Positions 1 through 9,237 of a DNA stretch of 60,516 nucleotides are shown here, piece after piece. The position numbers and the translations under genes are program-made. This DNA is from a bacterium (GTDB lineage: Bacteria; Sumerlaeota; Sumerlaeia; MVZB01). Where the stretch lies: the NCBI GenBank assembly GCA_021372575.1, contig JAJFUE010000139.1, positions 1 through 60,516 of the forward strand. Reading direction: 5' to 3'. Each line of letters opens with the position of its first letter. Position 1 is the stretch's first letter. The notes beneath the pieces were generated by a model. It did no database searches. It was not told where the DNA came from and saw nothing but the letters and a program-made list of their open reading frames with translations.

Positions 1-1629
1 CATCGCGGTGGCCAGCGTGCAGGCGCCCGTGCCGGGGTTTTCGGCCGCGATCTGGCGCATCTCGACGATCCACTGCTTGAACAGCGCGAGGAACACTTCG
101 TTGGTCGCGGTGATCGACAGCTGGCGGCGCTGGACGACCTCGGGGCCCTCATACGTCGCCTCGAGCTGGGCGTCCATCCACTTCTGGCCGAGGAAGCCCG
201 GGCAGTCCTCGGTGATGCCGTAGCCGCCCATGAGGCTCACGGCCTCGCGCATCATCGTCGCGCCGTGGCCGCAGTCCCACAGCTTGCACGCCGGGCACAA
301 CACGTTGGCCTGCGCGTCGAGGACCATGAAGTTCACGAGCTCGTTGCTCTTCAATTCTTCGTAGCGGGCCTGGTTGCGGGCGCCTTCGGGCTGGGCCTCA
401 AGGCCGATCAGCTCGACGGCTTCGGACGAGAGTTTGCGCAGCACGCGCAACTGGCCGCGCCCAACGAGCCCCTGCTCGGCGAAGATCTCGTTCTTGCGCT
501 TCTCGACGGCGTCATAGACGTCGAACAGCCGCGCCGTGGCGAAACCGAGCGACGCGGCCGCCTCGCCGGTGGCCCACACGTCGGTCAGGCGCTGCGTGGC
601 ATCCTCTTTCATCTGGATGCCGAGGTCGTAACGCGGGGTGCCGGGCTGGGCATCGCCGCCGCGGAACCGCTGGCGCTGATAGCGGATCACCGGCTCGACG
701 GCCGACAGCAGCTTGGCCGCCGACATGAGCGCGACCGGAACGCGCGTGCGGTGGAACACCGCCTCGATGACCTGGCTGTGGTCGTAATTCGGGACGATCA
801 CGCCGTCCTTGACCGTGTAGCCGCCGATGATGCGGCTGGCCGGGATCTTGAGCGACAGGACCGGGTCGTTGGTCGAGGAAAGCTGGTGCACGAGCTTCTT
901 CGTCGGGATGCCGCGGTCGAACAGGCCCGGATCGGTCTCTTCGACGATGACCATGCAGCTGGACTTGATGCGCGGGTCGTCGGTATCGACCGCGACCGTC
1001 AGGAAGTTCGCGTAGCCCATATTGGTGATGAAGCGGCCGCGCTTATCGACCTGCAGGACCGGCTCCTTGCCGTCTTCCCACTCGACGATGCGCAGCTTGC
1101 CCGACAGCACGCCGGTATCGACGCCGACGAACGGCAGCGGCTCGGTCAGCGCGAACGCGCCGTGCCACGGCACGCCGTTTTCGGCCAGCGACGGCGCCGA
1201 CTTGCTCATGTAGTATTTGCGCTGCTCGTAGGTGCCGCGCTCGTGGATCGGGGCGAGGGCCAGATTGCCGGCCAGGCTGCCGGTGGCGGCGCCGCCATCG
1301 ACCCACGCCAACTCGAACGCGGTCAGCCCGGTGACGAAATTCTTGGGCCCTTCAATGTAACCGCCGAACTCGGGATCGAGGAACGCCGACGTAATGCCGG
1401 CCTCATCGTAGTATTTCACGAGCGCGTTCTTGGCCTCGGTCCATTCGTGGCTGTTGCGGCCGCCTTCGGCCACCAGGCGCGCGACCGGCCCGCGCGCCAC
1501 GGCGCGCGTCGATTGGATCAGCATCTGGTAATCGAAACGGTCCTCGAAACGCCACATGATCTGGCGCACGACATCGCCGGGCAGAGTCTGCATCATTGCC
1601 GCGGTGGGGGTCGAATTGGTGGTTTCCAT
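1..1629 (-). CDS. Acyl-CoA dehydrogenase family protein, 3' end outside the window
   Basis: An uninterrupted minus-strand frame runs from an ATG at 1629 off the left edge, giving 543 residues without a stop. Near the visible C-terminus it carries the family signature: LMGGYGITEDCPGFLG, then EATYEGPEVVQ. The Glu of the YEG segment sits where acyl-CoA dehydrogenases place the catalytic base in YEGT. The family are FAD enzymes that oxidise acyl-CoA to enoyl-CoA in the cytoplasm. The visible part already exceeds the usual 380-400 residues, so it belongs to one of the longer divergent subfamilies, and the substrate cannot be told. It has no visible partner such as an ETF gene here. The plus strand carries a long open frame across the same DNA, but only the minus strand makes a recognisable protein. 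The family is fairly sure and the exact role unknown. Confidence 0.8.
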   Translation of the reverse strand, partial: METTNSTPTAAMMQTLPGDVVRQIMWRFEDRFDYQMLIQSTRAVARGPVARLVAEGGRNSHEWTEAKNALVKYYDEAGITSAFLDPEFGGYIEGPKNFVTGLTAFELAWVDGGAATGSLAGNLALAPIHERGTYEQRKYYMSKSAPSLAENGVPWHGAFALTEPLPFVGVDTGVLSGKLRIVEWEDGKEPVLQVDKRGRFITNMGYANFLTVAVDTDDPRIKSSCMVIVEETDPGLFDRGIPTKKLVHQLSSTNDPVLSLKIPASRIIGGYTVKDGVIVPNYDHSQVIEAVFHRTRVPVALMSAAKLLSAVEPVIRYQRQRFRGGDAQPGTPRYDLGIQMKEDATQRLTDVWATGEAAASLGFATARLFDVYDAVEKRKNEIFAEQGLVGRGQLRVLRKLSSEAVELIGLEAQPEGARNQARYEELKSNELVNFMVLDAQANVLCPACKLWDCGHGATMMREAVSLMGGYGITEDCPGFLGQKWMDAQLEATYEGPEVVQRRQLSITATNEVFLALFKQWIVEMRQIAAENPGTGACTLATAM

Positions 1630-1821
1630 GCTCAATCAAGGCCTTCCAGAAGTGAATCGGCGGGCAAAAAATCCGCGTCTGCATCTTACCTTGTCGGGTT
1701 TTCAAGTCAAGTAAGAATCCTGTCGGGCGGGCCCCGGCCACATCAGTTCGTGCGCGTGCTCCAAATTAGTCAGCGTAAACATTCGCATCACCTCGATCAG
1801 GTCCTATCCATTCACCTCACC

Positions 1822-1864
1822 TGTCCACATGGTCCACTCAGTCCACTTCGTCCACCTGGTCCAC
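1822..1864. repeat. Tandem GTCCAC-type microsatellite
   Basis: A run of imperfect 9-base units (GTCCACNNG) lies between the acyl-CoA dehydrogenase gene and the first unknown membrane protein. It is one of several unrelated short-period repeats that fill intergenic DNA in this window. Its translation would be a meaningless Val-His-Xaa repeat, so it is treated as non-coding. Confidence 0.7.
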
Positions 1865-1930
1865 CATTCCCGCCGGTATTTTCCAAACTTTTCCCCTCCT
1901 CCGGCGTCTAGTGTTTTCAAGGAGACCGCC

Positions 1931-3319
1931 ATGTCCGAAACTCCTGCCAAATCGCCGTGGTGCCTCGTTCGCCGGATCGCTCTCTTTTTGTTCATCCTTT
2001 TCGCCCTCGCGATCCTCGCCGGCCTCGCCTTCCTCAAAACGCGCCCCGTGCCGAGCCCCGAGTCCGTCGCCGATGCCACCCGCAAATACGCCATGATCCG
2101 CCCGCTCTTCTCCGGGCGAGAGGCCGAACCGAACGCAGCGCCCGCGCCGACCTCCGCGACGCTCGCCATGCAGGCCGATTGCGACCGGCTGGCCCTGGAA
2201 ATCGTGAACACGAAATACGAGAACGCCAGCCGCGACCGCATGATCGTCTCCGGGCACATCACGCCCAGGATCATGGTCAACCTCGATCGCGCCAAGGCCC
2301 TCGCCGCGTATTACGACAAGGGCCTGAAGATCTCGCCCGAGGCGCGCCGCGAACTCGAACGCAACTTCGGGGGCTATAGCGTTGCCTACATCGCCCGCGC
2401 CATGATTTACGACATCCGGCCCGACGACACCCAGGACTCGATCGAAGCCGGCCGCAAATATTATAAAACGCTCGACCAGCTCGATCCCGCCGCCCGCGCC
2501 CAGATGCTCGGCCGCATCGTTCAGGCGCTCAAGCTGATGCGCGTCGTGGACACCCCGATCCCGGGCATGGGGCTGGGCGGATGTTTTCGGAAATCGAACG
2601 ATTCATGGCAGATCGAGGCCCAGCCTTCCCTCGCTCCCGAGCTGATGAACCTCGACCTCGATCTTCTCGCGCCGCGCAAGCCGCTCGACTGGGATCATTG
2701 CACCGCGCTCGAGCTCGATCGCGTTCACGAAAAAACGCTCAGCCTGCAGCGCCTCCTCAACGCCCCGGACGCGTTCCGGTTTTTCGACAGCATGAGCGCC
2801 GACGAATATCCCGCGACCTGGTATAAGCCCTTCCAGATAAAAGCCATCGCGATCGGCGGCGCCATCGCCGGCCCCGCCATGTTCATCGCGCCGCAGCTGA
2901 AGTTTCAGTTGATCGCCGAGGATGCGGTCCAGCAGTATGCCGCGATGAAGGCCGGCAACAACATCGATCCCTCCAAAATCGATTTCGATACCGCGGCGAA
3001 CATCGGAAACGGCAACGAACAGATTGCCTCGCGTATCCTTGCCGGCGCCGTCCAGCTTCGCAAAGGCGCGCCCGTGCCCGCGCCCGATAAGATCGGCCCC
3101 GATTCCTACTTCTTCGACCCGATCACGCAACGTCCCTACAAGCTCTACGTTTCGCACAGCCCGACCGGCGCCGTGTATCTTCACGTCCGCCGCACGGTAG
3201 CGCCTTACGAAGATTGGGATTCATCGCTTCAGCGGCGAATCAAGAAGACCGAAATGGAAGTCACCCGGATTTACCTCCCGGCCAACCACCCCGGCCTGCA
3301 AGGAGTGCCACCCCTGTAG
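1931..3319 (+). CDS. Unrecognised membrane-anchored protein, paralogue 1 of 3
   Basis: I do not recognise this 462-residue family. The start at 1931 is chosen because AAGGAG ends seven bases before it; an upstream in-frame start would translate the GTCCAC microsatellite. Residues 1-13 are basic, 14-34 form one membrane helix (FLFILFALAILAGLAF), and the rest is predicted to be outside the cytoplasm. The two genes downstream share the layout: the helix, YDKG in the first third, LLAPR plus LDW in the middle, and a strongly conserved C-terminus with PDSYFFDP, TQRPYKLYV and LPANHPGLQG. The same-strand tandem arrangement with similar spacers indicates local duplication. The TAG stop is the first three bases of a dispersed palindromic repeat. 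Function unknown; a periplasmic-facing anchored protein is the most that can be inferred. Confidence 0.85.
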   Translation: MSETPAKSPWCLVRRIALFLFILFALAILAGLAFLKTRPVPSPESVADATRKYAMIRPLFSGREAEPNAAPAPTSATLAMQADCDRLALEIVNTKYENASRDRMIVSGHITPRIMVNLDRAKALAAYYDKGLKISPEARRELERNFGGYSVAYIARAMIYDIRPDDTQDSIEAGRKYYKTLDQLDPAARAQMLGRIVQALKLMRVVDTPIPGMGLGGCFRKSNDSWQIEAQPSLAPELMNLDLDLLAPRKPLDWDHCTALELDRVHEKTLSLQRLLNAPDAFRFFDSMSADEYPATWYKPFQIKAIAIGGAIAGPAMFIAPQLKFQLIAEDAVQQYAAMKAGNNIDPSKIDFDTAANIGNGNEQIASRILAGAVQLRKGAPVPAPDKIGPDSYFFDPITQRPYKLYVSHSPTGAVYLHVRRTVAPYEDWDSSLQRRIKKTEMEVTRIYLPANHPGLQGVPPL

Positions 3320-3457
3320 GCCGCGTTTGCCAAACGCGGCATTACATTCGTTCGTAGTCCCGCCTTCAGGCGGAATGCGGAAACGGTAGGTCGGGTCTTC
3401 GACCCGACTCCGGGATTGAATGCAAAGCAAATGCCGCGTTTGGCAAACGCGGCCTAC
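3316..3457. repeat. Cluster of three dispersed palindromes between paralogues 1 and 2
   Basis: The spacer holds a palindrome of the form GTAG-GCCGCGTTTGCC-AAACGCGGC (3316-3340), a second with TCCCGCCTTCAGGCGGAA (about 3358-3375), a third, GTAGGTCGGGTCTTCGACCC (from 3386), and an inverted copy of the first (3431-3457). The last copy ends in GGCCTACGGAG, whose GGAG is positioned as the ribosome-binding site of the next gene. The spacer between paralogues 2 and 3 contains diverged versions of the same order of elements, so gene and spacer were probably duplicated together. Confidence 0.85.
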
Positions 3458-3467
3458 GGAGTTTAGG

Positions 3468-4754
3468 ATGGATCAATTACCAAAGAAATCAGCATGGATC
3501 TGGGTTTGGCGGATCGCGGCGGGCATGTTCGTTGTTTTTGCGCTCGCGATCCTCGCCGGCGTTGCCTTTCTCAAGACCCGCCCCATGCCGAGCGCGAACG
3601 AGCTCGCGGCCGCCGACGAGCGGTATCAGAAAGCTCGCGCGCTATTCCCCGCTTCCGCGCCCGAAACCAAATCGGCTCGCGTCGCGACCTCGTCAACAAC
3701 GACTCTCGACGCCGACTCCACCGCCGCGCTTCAGGCCCGCGCCGACCGACTCTACCGCAATATTTTCGAGGACAACCTCGGCCGCGGCGGCTTTGATGTC
3801 CTCGCCCACGGGAGCGATCACAAAAAGATCCTCGACCATGTGGACGACGCCCGCGCGCTCGCCGCCCTCTATGACAAGGGCGTTCGCGTCTCGCCCAAGC
3901 TTACCCGTAACTTCCGGCTCAAGCATGCACCCGACGTTAATGCAATGGCCAACGAGCTGTCCGACGATCACAATTTCAAGGACGTGATCGAAGCCCTTAA
4001 GTTCATGCGCGTGATCGATTGCCCGGCAAGCGGCCTGCCCGATCGCGGCCAGATTCAAGATCATGTATCTAAAGTAATCGGCTCCAATTTGCAGCCGCTG
4101 CCGGCCGAGCTGATGAAACTCGATCTCAACCTGCTTGCGCCGCGTCGGCCCATGGACTGGCAACGATGTATTGGCCTGCAACTCGATTACGCTCACGATC
4201 TGCGCACGGCAACGCAGGAACTGCTCGATCCCGCCAAAGCCTTTCATTATACTTTCGCCCTTTTGAACGAGGAGTTACCCAATTCATGGTATAAACCGTT
4301 CTACGTGAATGGTGCTGGACTATACGGCGCCATCGTGGCGCGCCCGCTTTACATTGCGCCCACCGTGAATTCTCGAATCGTTGGCGAACAGGTCATTCAG
4401 GACTACGCCACCGCCTTCTCGAACCACAACGCTCAGGACGTCCAGGAGAGCGTGGCGATCGAGATGCAGCGCATGAACGAGCAGATCAAGTCGCGCGTGA
4501 TCGCCGGCGCGATCGAGCTCCGCCGCGGCGCGCCGATCCCCTCGCCCGACCAAATCCGGCCCGATTCATATTTCTTTGATCCGGTTACGCAGCGGCCATA
4601 TAAGTTATACGTTTCGCGAACGAACCCGAACTACGTCGAGCTGCACGTGCGCCGGCCGGTCGTCGACGGCGACGGGCGCAAATTCGAAATGGACGTCTAT
4701 CAGTTCAACCTGCCGGCCAACCACCCCGGCCTGCAAGGAATCCCAACGCTGTAA
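3468..4754 (+). CDS. Unrecognised membrane-anchored protein, paralogue 2 of 3
   Basis: A 428-residue paralogue of the preceding protein. The start at 3468 (MDQLPKKSAW) is preferred over an in-frame ATG 48 bases upstream because it follows GGAG by six bases and because paralogue 3 begins almost identically (MDQEPKKSAM). The upstream extension would translate a palindromic repeat. One N-terminal helix (about residues 9-29, containing VVFALAILAGVAFL) is followed by an extracytoplasmic region that ends in PDSYFFDPVTQRPYKLYV and LPANHPGLQGIPTL. It is shorter than paralogue 1 because a segment in the first third is missing. No catalytic motif or known domain was seen. Role unknown. Confidence 0.85.
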   Translation: MDQLPKKSAWIWVWRIAAGMFVVFALAILAGVAFLKTRPMPSANELAAADERYQKARALFPASAPETKSARVATSSTTTLDADSTAALQARADRLYRNIFEDNLGRGGFDVLAHGSDHKKILDHVDDARALAALYDKGVRVSPKLTRNFRLKHAPDVNAMANELSDDHNFKDVIEALKFMRVIDCPASGLPDRGQIQDHVSKVIGSNLQPLPAELMKLDLNLLAPRRPMDWQRCIGLQLDYAHDLRTATQELLDPAKAFHYTFALLNEELPNSWYKPFYVNGAGLYGAIVARPLYIAPTVNSRIVGEQVIQDYATAFSNHNAQDVQESVAIEMQRMNEQIKSRVIAGAIELRRGAPIPSPDQIRPDSYFFDPVTQRPYKLYVSRTNPNYVELHVRRPVVDGDGRKFEMDVYQFNLPANHPGLQGIPTL

Positions 4755-4883
4755 ACCGCGCCGAACGCGGCATCACTAAAGTTCGTAGTTCCGCCTTCAG
4801 GCGGAATCCGCAATCCGGTGGAGTCAACCATTCGAACCGGACTAAAATGCCGCGTTCGGCGAACGCGGCCTACGGAGATGACG
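4755..4883. repeat. Diverged copy of the repeat-bearing spacer, between paralogues 2 and 3
   Basis: It contains a decayed CCGCGCCGAACGCGG palindrome directly after the stop codon, TTCCGCCTTCAGGCGGAA, and an intact inverted copy with CCGCGTTCGGCGAACGCGG at about 4850-4868 that ends in GGCCTACGGAG. As in the previous spacer, the GGAG of the repeat lies at ribosome-binding distance from the next start codon (4884). The compensated changes (TTTGCC-AAA versus TTCGGC-GAA) keep the hairpin intact. Confidence 0.8.
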
Positions 4884-6245
4884 ATGGATCAAGAACCGAA
4901 GAAATCAGCAATGCGTTGGGTATGGCGGATCGCCGTTTGGGGATTCATATTGCTCCTCATCGCGATCGGCGCGTTCGTCGGCTACTTCAAGTCGCTGCCG
5001 ACGGCCGACCCGCAGAAACTCGCCGCGGCCGACGCGCGCTACAACCAGATCCGCGCGTTGTTCCCCGCTCCGTTAACCACGACCCAAACGGCCGCGTCGG
5101 CAATCCCGAACGTCTCTGACGCAAATTCGACGGCCGTGCTTCAGGCCCGCTGCGACCAGCTGTTCGCGAGCCTATCCACGCTCGATGCCAAGCCGTCGTT
5201 TTATTGGACGCTGCCGCGCTTCACGCGCGAAGAACTCGACGCCGCGCGCGGCCTCGCCGCGATGTATGACAAAGGCATGCGCGTCTCGCCCGAAGCGCGC
5301 GCCAAATACAAATGGTTCACCGCGCCGCAGATGGTCGAGTCGCTCGCCAAGGCGCTCGTCGCCGACCTTCAGCCCGGCGATAAATGGCAAACTTTTTCGC
5401 AGAAATTATATGCGATCGACTTTGACAAACTCTCTCCCGCCGAGCGCGCCAAACGGTTCGAGCGTTACGAGCTGGCGCTCAAATTCCTGCGCGTGACGGG
5501 CTGCCCCGCCGGAAATCTCAATATTCGCGAACAGTTTGATATGTCCGACGTGCTCGGCAAATCGAATGGCCCTGCACTGCGGCCGCTTCCGCCTGAGTAT
5601 TCAAATCTAGACCTAAAGCTTCTCGCCCCGCGCGAGCCGCTCGACTGGGATTTCTGTCTGGCGACCGTGCTCGAGCGCGAACGCAAGGCCTGCCTCAATT
5701 TCGAAGAAATGACGCATGCCGCAAAAGCATTCGAGATGTTCAAGGATTTGTCCATCCAGAGCGGGCGCGGCAAATGGTATGAGCCGGCGATCGCGAACGT
5801 GAGCGGCGTCATCGGAGCGGTGATCGGCCCGCCCAAGTTCATCGTCCCCGCGCTCGAAAGCGAACTGCGCATTGAGCAGAACATTCAGAACTACGCGGTC
5901 GCATACAAGAAGAACGCGCTCACGCACGACATACTGTCGAAGGGCCGCATCCTCGAGTTCCAGCTTGAACAGCTTCGCTCGCGCTTGGTCGCCGGTGGCA
6001 TCGAGCTTCGGCGCGGCGGTTCGGTCCCGACCCCCGATCAAATCGGCCCGGACTCCTACTTCTTCGACCCGATGACACAGCGCCCGTATCTGCTCTACGC
6101 AAAGACAGAGCCCACCGGCCTCGTCCGCCTCTCCGTCCGGCGACCGATCATGAAGGATACTCAGCAAAACGTCGAAGGCAGGGAGGTGTTCTCAATCATG
6201 CTCCCGGCAAACCACCCCGGCCTCGATCGGGTGCCGAGATTTTGA
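4884..6245 (+). CDS. Unrecognised membrane-anchored protein, paralogue 3 of 3
   Basis: A 453-residue member of the tandem family. The start at 4884 matches the MDQ-PKKSA start of paralogue 2 and has GGAG six bases upstream; an ATG six bases earlier overlaps that site too closely. One membrane helix spans about residues 13-35 (FILLLIAIGAFVGYF). The conserved C-terminal block reads PDQIGPDSYFFDPMTQRPYL and closes with LPANHPGLDRVPRF. It is the most diverged of the three. The trio probably forms one transcription unit, although each spacer carries hairpin-forming repeats that could attenuate read-through. Unknown function. Confidence 0.85.
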   Translation: MDQEPKKSAMRWVWRIAVWGFILLLIAIGAFVGYFKSLPTADPQKLAAADARYNQIRALFPAPLTTTQTAASAIPNVSDANSTAVLQARCDQLFASLSTLDAKPSFYWTLPRFTREELDAARGLAAMYDKGMRVSPEARAKYKWFTAPQMVESLAKALVADLQPGDKWQTFSQKLYAIDFDKLSPAERAKRFERYELALKFLRVTGCPAGNLNIREQFDMSDVLGKSNGPALRPLPPEYSNLDLKLLAPREPLDWDFCLATVLERERKACLNFEEMTHAAKAFEMFKDLSIQSGRGKWYEPAIANVSGVIGAVIGPPKFIVPALESELRIEQNIQNYAVAYKKNALTHDILSKGRILEFQLEQLRSRLVAGGIELRRGGSVPTPDQIGPDSYFFDPMTQRPYLLYAKTEPTGLVRLSVRRPIMKDTQQNVEGREVFSIMLPANHPGLDRVPRF

Positions 6246-6254
6246 TGAGTGTCA

Positions 6255-6283
6255 GTAGGTCGCTTCGGCTCGAAGCGACCTAC
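6255..6283. repeat. Dispersed GTAG palindrome (GTAGGTCGCTTCGGC variant)
   Basis: A near-perfect 29-base palindrome (GTAGGTCGCTTC, GGCTC, GAAGCGACCTAC) lies ten bases after the stop of paralogue 3. A close relative overlaps the stop codon of the aminotransferase gene at 9281-9306. It could act as a transcript-end hairpin, but it lacks a clear U-run. Confidence 0.75.
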
Positions 6284-6348
6284 TGACAACAAAAAACCGG
6301 CGGCCCGTTCGCGCTTCGATTTCGCTGCGTGGTATGATATACACGGTC

Positions 6349-6567
6349 ATGAATATGGAATCGCCAGACACCCAGGATTACAGGGCGCTTTACCGCCGCG
6401 CGTTCGCGGAGTATGGGGTTCATGCTCTTTGGAACAAGCGCATGCTCGACGATCCGACGCCGGAAGCGGCCCTGGTCATCGCGCGTTCGCTTCGCATCGA
6501 GGGCGACCGCAACGCTCGAGTTCTGGCCGAGCAGATCGAACGGGCCTGTCATGCCGCTCTCCGCTGA
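6349..6567 (+). CDS. Small conserved-looking hypothetical protein
   Basis: A 72-residue protein from the ATG at 6349 (an in-frame ATG at 6334 would add five residues; neither has a good Shine-Dalgarno). It is predicted to be all helical and soluble: LYRRAFAEYGVHALWNKRML, then PTPEAALVIARSLRIEGDRN and an amphipathic C-terminal helix. The pattern resembles short uncharacterised proteins seen in many bacteria, but I cannot name the family. A TGGTATGAT sequence at about 6330-6338 could be an extended -10 element, in which case transcription would start close to the ATG and the mRNA would be nearly leaderless. Function unknown. Confidence 0.6.
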   Translation: MNMESPDTQDYRALYRRAFAEYGVHALWNKRMLDDPTPEAALVIARSLRIEGDRNARVLAEQIERACHAALR

Positions 6568-6712
6568 TCGGCAGTTGTTATCGGTTGCTGACTCTATTTT
6601 TTTCGAAAACTTTTCAACATCCCATACGTCCCTTATTCAGGCAGTTGCAATAAAGGCCGGATATTTATTCTGACCTCGGCAGCAATCACAAATAAAATGG
6701 GAGGCTTCTGCC

Positions 6713-7240
6713 ATGTTGCGGATCCGTTCTTCATGTTTCTGTGTAGTGATTCTTCTAATGATCGGTTGCGGCAATAATACTCCTCCACCCACACCACCGG
6801 CGGCTACCCCGGTATCGCAGCCGACATCGGAAGCCACGCCGATTTCGACTGAAAATTCCAAAAGCGATGCGAAAACCTATACCTATGATCAATTAAAGCT
6901 CGTCAACGGCAACGGCATTGTCGTTCAAAATGAAATGAGGTTTGGTGCAAGATTCGCCAATGAGCCGAAATACATCAATGTGTTCAAGTTCCCATTTACG
7001 GACATGAACACTCAAGTTCTGACGATTGATGGAACTCAAATGCAGATAACCTATATCGATTTCGCTGATTCGGAAACAGCCGGTAAGGCACTCGCGAATG
7101 CGAAATCAACATCCTCGAAATCCGTTCTTATCGAGGTTGGGAATTGGGTCGTCTCGATTTCCTGCGGCGCTGCACAGCCAGATCCCACCACGCTCAAGAA
7201 AGCGAGCGATCAAATAGAAGCGAATGCAAATAAGTCGTAA
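6713..7240 (+). CDS. Putative lipoprotein of unknown function
   Basis: A 175-residue protein with a lipoprotein signal: basic start MLRIRSS, hydrophobic stretch, and the lipobox LMIGC with the Cys at residue 19. A Pro/Thr-rich linker (residues 22-45) follows. The remaining ~125 residues form a compact domain with alternating strands (VLTIDGTQMQITYIDFADSE, WVVSISCGA) of no family I recognise. GGGAGG ends nine bases before the ATG. The gene is distinctly AT-richer than its neighbours, which suggests recent acquisition or weak selection. It stands alone, convergent with the RNase Y gene. Likely attached to a membrane leaflet facing the periplasm. Confidence 0.75.
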   Translation: MLRIRSSCFCVVILLMIGCGNNTPPPTPPAATPVSQPTSEATPISTENSKSDAKTYTYDQLKLVNGNGIVVQNEMRFGARFANEPKYINVFKFPFTDMNTQVLTIDGTQMQITYIDFADSETAGKALANAKSTSSKSVLIEVGNWVVSISCGAAQPDPTTLKKASDQIEANANKS

Positions 7241-7269
7241 GCCCTGGTATTCGGGCGCGATGTAATCTC

Positions 7270-7296
7270 GATGCCGCGTTCGGCGAACGCGGCCTA
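7270..7296. repeat. Dispersed palindrome, CCGCGTTCGGCGAACGCGG copy
   Basis: The same element as at 4847-4873, sitting in the convergent gap between the lipoprotein gene and the RNase Y gene, and ending in GGCCTAC. It is adjacent to, but distinct from, the terminator hairpin. Confidence 0.85.
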
Positions 7297-7305
7297 CAGC
7301 GGGTA

Positions 7306-7336
7306 CAAAAAACCGGCGGCCGTTGGGGGCCGCCGG
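7306..7336 (-). terminator. Rho-independent terminator of the RNase Y gene
   Basis: Read on the minus strand, a perfect 9-bp stem (CCGGCGGCC at 7313-7321 against GGCCGCCGG at 7328-7336) is followed by a run of seven U residues (A-run at 7306-7312). It lies 25 bases beyond the RNase Y stop codon. Confidence 0.8.
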
Positions 7337-7361
7337 TCGTTTGCAATGATTGTTTCGTATC

Positions 7362-8924
7362 TTACTTCGCGAACTCGACGGCCCTTGTCTCGCGGCACAC
7401 CGTGACGCGGATCTGGCCGGGGTATTCGAGTTCCTGTTCGATCTTCTTGGTCACGTCGCGGGCCAGCAGGGCCGCTTCGTTGTCGTTGAGCTCGGTCGGC
7501 TCGACCATGATGCGCAGCTCGCGACCGGCCTGGATGGCGTAGGCCTTGGCGACGCCCTGGAACGAGTCGGCGATCGATTCGAGCCGCTGCATCCGCTTGA
7601 CGTAGTTCTCAAGCGACTCGCGCCGGACGCCCGGGCGGCTGGAGCTGATCGCGTCAGCCGCCTGCACGAGCACCGCGATGATCGTCCGCGGCTCTTCTTC
7701 ATTATGGTGAGCAGCAATCGCGTGCACCACGCCGGGCGACTCGTTGCACTTGCGGGCCAGCTCGGCGCCGATCAGGGCGTGCGTCCCTTCCATCTCGTAA
7801 GAGAGCGCTTTGCCTAAATCGTGCAGCAGGCCCGCCCGCTTGGCGACCTGGGTATCGACACCCAGCTCGCCCGCCATGTGGGCGCACAGGTGCGCCACCT
7901 CCATCGAGTGCTGCAGGATGTTCTGGCCATAGCTCGTGCGGTATTTCAGCCGGCCGAGCGTCTTGATCAGCTCCGGATGCATGTTGCTGATCCCGAGGTC
8001 GAACACGGTCTGCTCGCCGACCTCGCGGATGTGTTCGGCCATCTCCTTCTCCACCTTGGCCACGACTTCCTCGATGCGGCCGGGGTGGATGCGGCCATCG
8101 CCAAGCAGCCGCTCGAGCGACAGCCGGGCGATCTCGCGCCGCAAAGGATCAAAGCATGACAGGACGACCGCCTCCGGCGTGTCATCGACAATGATGTTGA
8201 CGCCCGTGGCCGCCTCAAGGGTGCGGATGTTGCGCCCTTCGCGGCCGATGATGCGTCCCTTCATTTCATCGTTGGGTAGATTGACGACCGACACCGTGGT
8301 CTCGGAGACCTGTTCGGTCGCACACTTCTGAATGGCAAGCGTAATGATCTGACGGGCCTTCTTGTTGGCCTGTTCCTTGGTTTCGGCCTCGATCCGGCGA
8401 ACGAGCGCCGCCGACTCGCTGCGCACTTCGCTCTCGAGCAGTTCCAGCAGCATCCGCTTGGCTTCGTCGGCCGTCAAACCGGCAATTTCCTCGCACCGCT
8501 TGACGGCGTTCTCATAGTTTGAGCGGATGGCCTCGCGTTGCTTCTCCAATTCCTGCGACAGCCGCAGGTTCTTTTCCTGAATCCGTTCCAGATCTTTCTC
8601 GCGCTGGTCCGACAGGTCCAGCTTCTTGTCCAGGGTTTCTTCGCGTTGAGCCAGTTTGCGTTCGCGCCGGTCTATTTCGTGGCGTCGCTTGGCCAGATCC
8701 CGATCCGACTGCCTCAGGCGGCGATTGATTTCCTCCTCACCCCTTTGCCGGGACTCCTCAAGCGTCCTTTCAGCATCTCTTTTGGCTTTCTGCAGGATGG
8801 CCTTGGATTCTTCCGCCACCTGCCGTCGGCCTCGCTTTGCCACATAACTCAAATAAAACCAAGTTAAACCAGCACCAATCAAAAGACCCGCAGCGATCCC
8901 TACAAAAAGGAATGCTGGGTTCAT
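7362..8924 (-). CDS. rny: Ribonuclease Y
   Basis: A membrane-anchored endoribonuclease that starts decay of many mRNAs. The 520-residue length is typical. Residues 4-25 form the N-terminal membrane helix. About 30-200 is a long charged coiled coil. About 210-275 is the KH domain with [12 protein letters not shown]. About 335-430 is the HD domain with the metal-binding LLHDLGK. The C-terminal domain ends at [12 protein letters not shown]. The ATG at 8924 is preceded by AAGGAAGG. It is transcribed alone, with a strong terminator after it. The family is well known and the assignment is firm. Confidence 0.97.
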   Translation of the reverse strand: MNPAFLFVGIAAGLLIGAGLTWFYLSYVAKRGRRQVAEESKAILQKAKRDAERTLEESRQRGEEEINRRLRQSDRDLAKRRHEIDRRERKLAQREETLDKKLDLSDQREKDLERIQEKNLRLSQELEKQREAIRSNYENAVKRCEEIAGLTADEAKRMLLELLESEVRSESAALVRRIEAETKEQANKKARQIITLAIQKCATEQVSETTVSVVNLPNDEMKGRIIGREGRNIRTLEAATGVNIIVDDTPEAVVLSCFDPLRREIARLSLERLLGDGRIHPGRIEEVVAKVEKEMAEHIREVGEQTVFDLGISNMHPELIKTLGRLKYRTSYGQNILQHSMEVAHLCAHMAGELGVDTQVAKRAGLLHDLGKALSYEMEGTHALIGAELARKCNESPGVVHAIAAHHNEEEPRTIIAVLVQAADAISSSRPGVRRESLENYVKRMQRLESIADSFQGVAKAYAIQAGRELRIMVEPTELNDNEAALLARDVTKKIEQELEYPGQIRVTVCRETRAVEFAK

Positions 8925-9237
8925 TTTCCTTCCTTAACCTCCTGGTTCATACACATGCGAGCAATTCCTGTGGGAATAACTCCTTCTTTTTCTCGCTGCT
9001 ACGATGCAACAACTACAGATTCAGCACTTCCCACCCTTAATTCCAGCTTTTCAAACCTGCGAAGTCAAGCTAAATCCTTTGATTCGAATAGTCTATGCGT
9101 GAATACGCCTCTTGGGGGCCACATCATCCTCCGCGCCCCGTGCGAAGTATGGCACCGTCGAATTTTTAATGCAATTGAAACTAAGGTCGGCCCGTCGCTT
9201 CGCGAGGCAACATTCGATCGCATTCACATGGCTTCAA
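8925..9237. other. Intergenic region upstream of the RNase Y gene
   Basis: Roughly 310 bases with no convincing gene. The part next to 8925 is AT-richer and must hold the RNase Y promoter and leader (minus strand, with GGAGG and AAGGAAGG tracts just before the ATG). No riboswitch or RNA gene could be recognised, and open frames across it have no coding character. Confidence 0.5.

Noticed and set aside
265-1911. Long plus-strand open frame (548 codons)
   Set aside because: It is the antisense of the acyl-CoA dehydrogenase gene; its product is Arg/Ala/Gly/Asp-rich without motifs, as expected for the complementary frame of GC-rich coding DNA.
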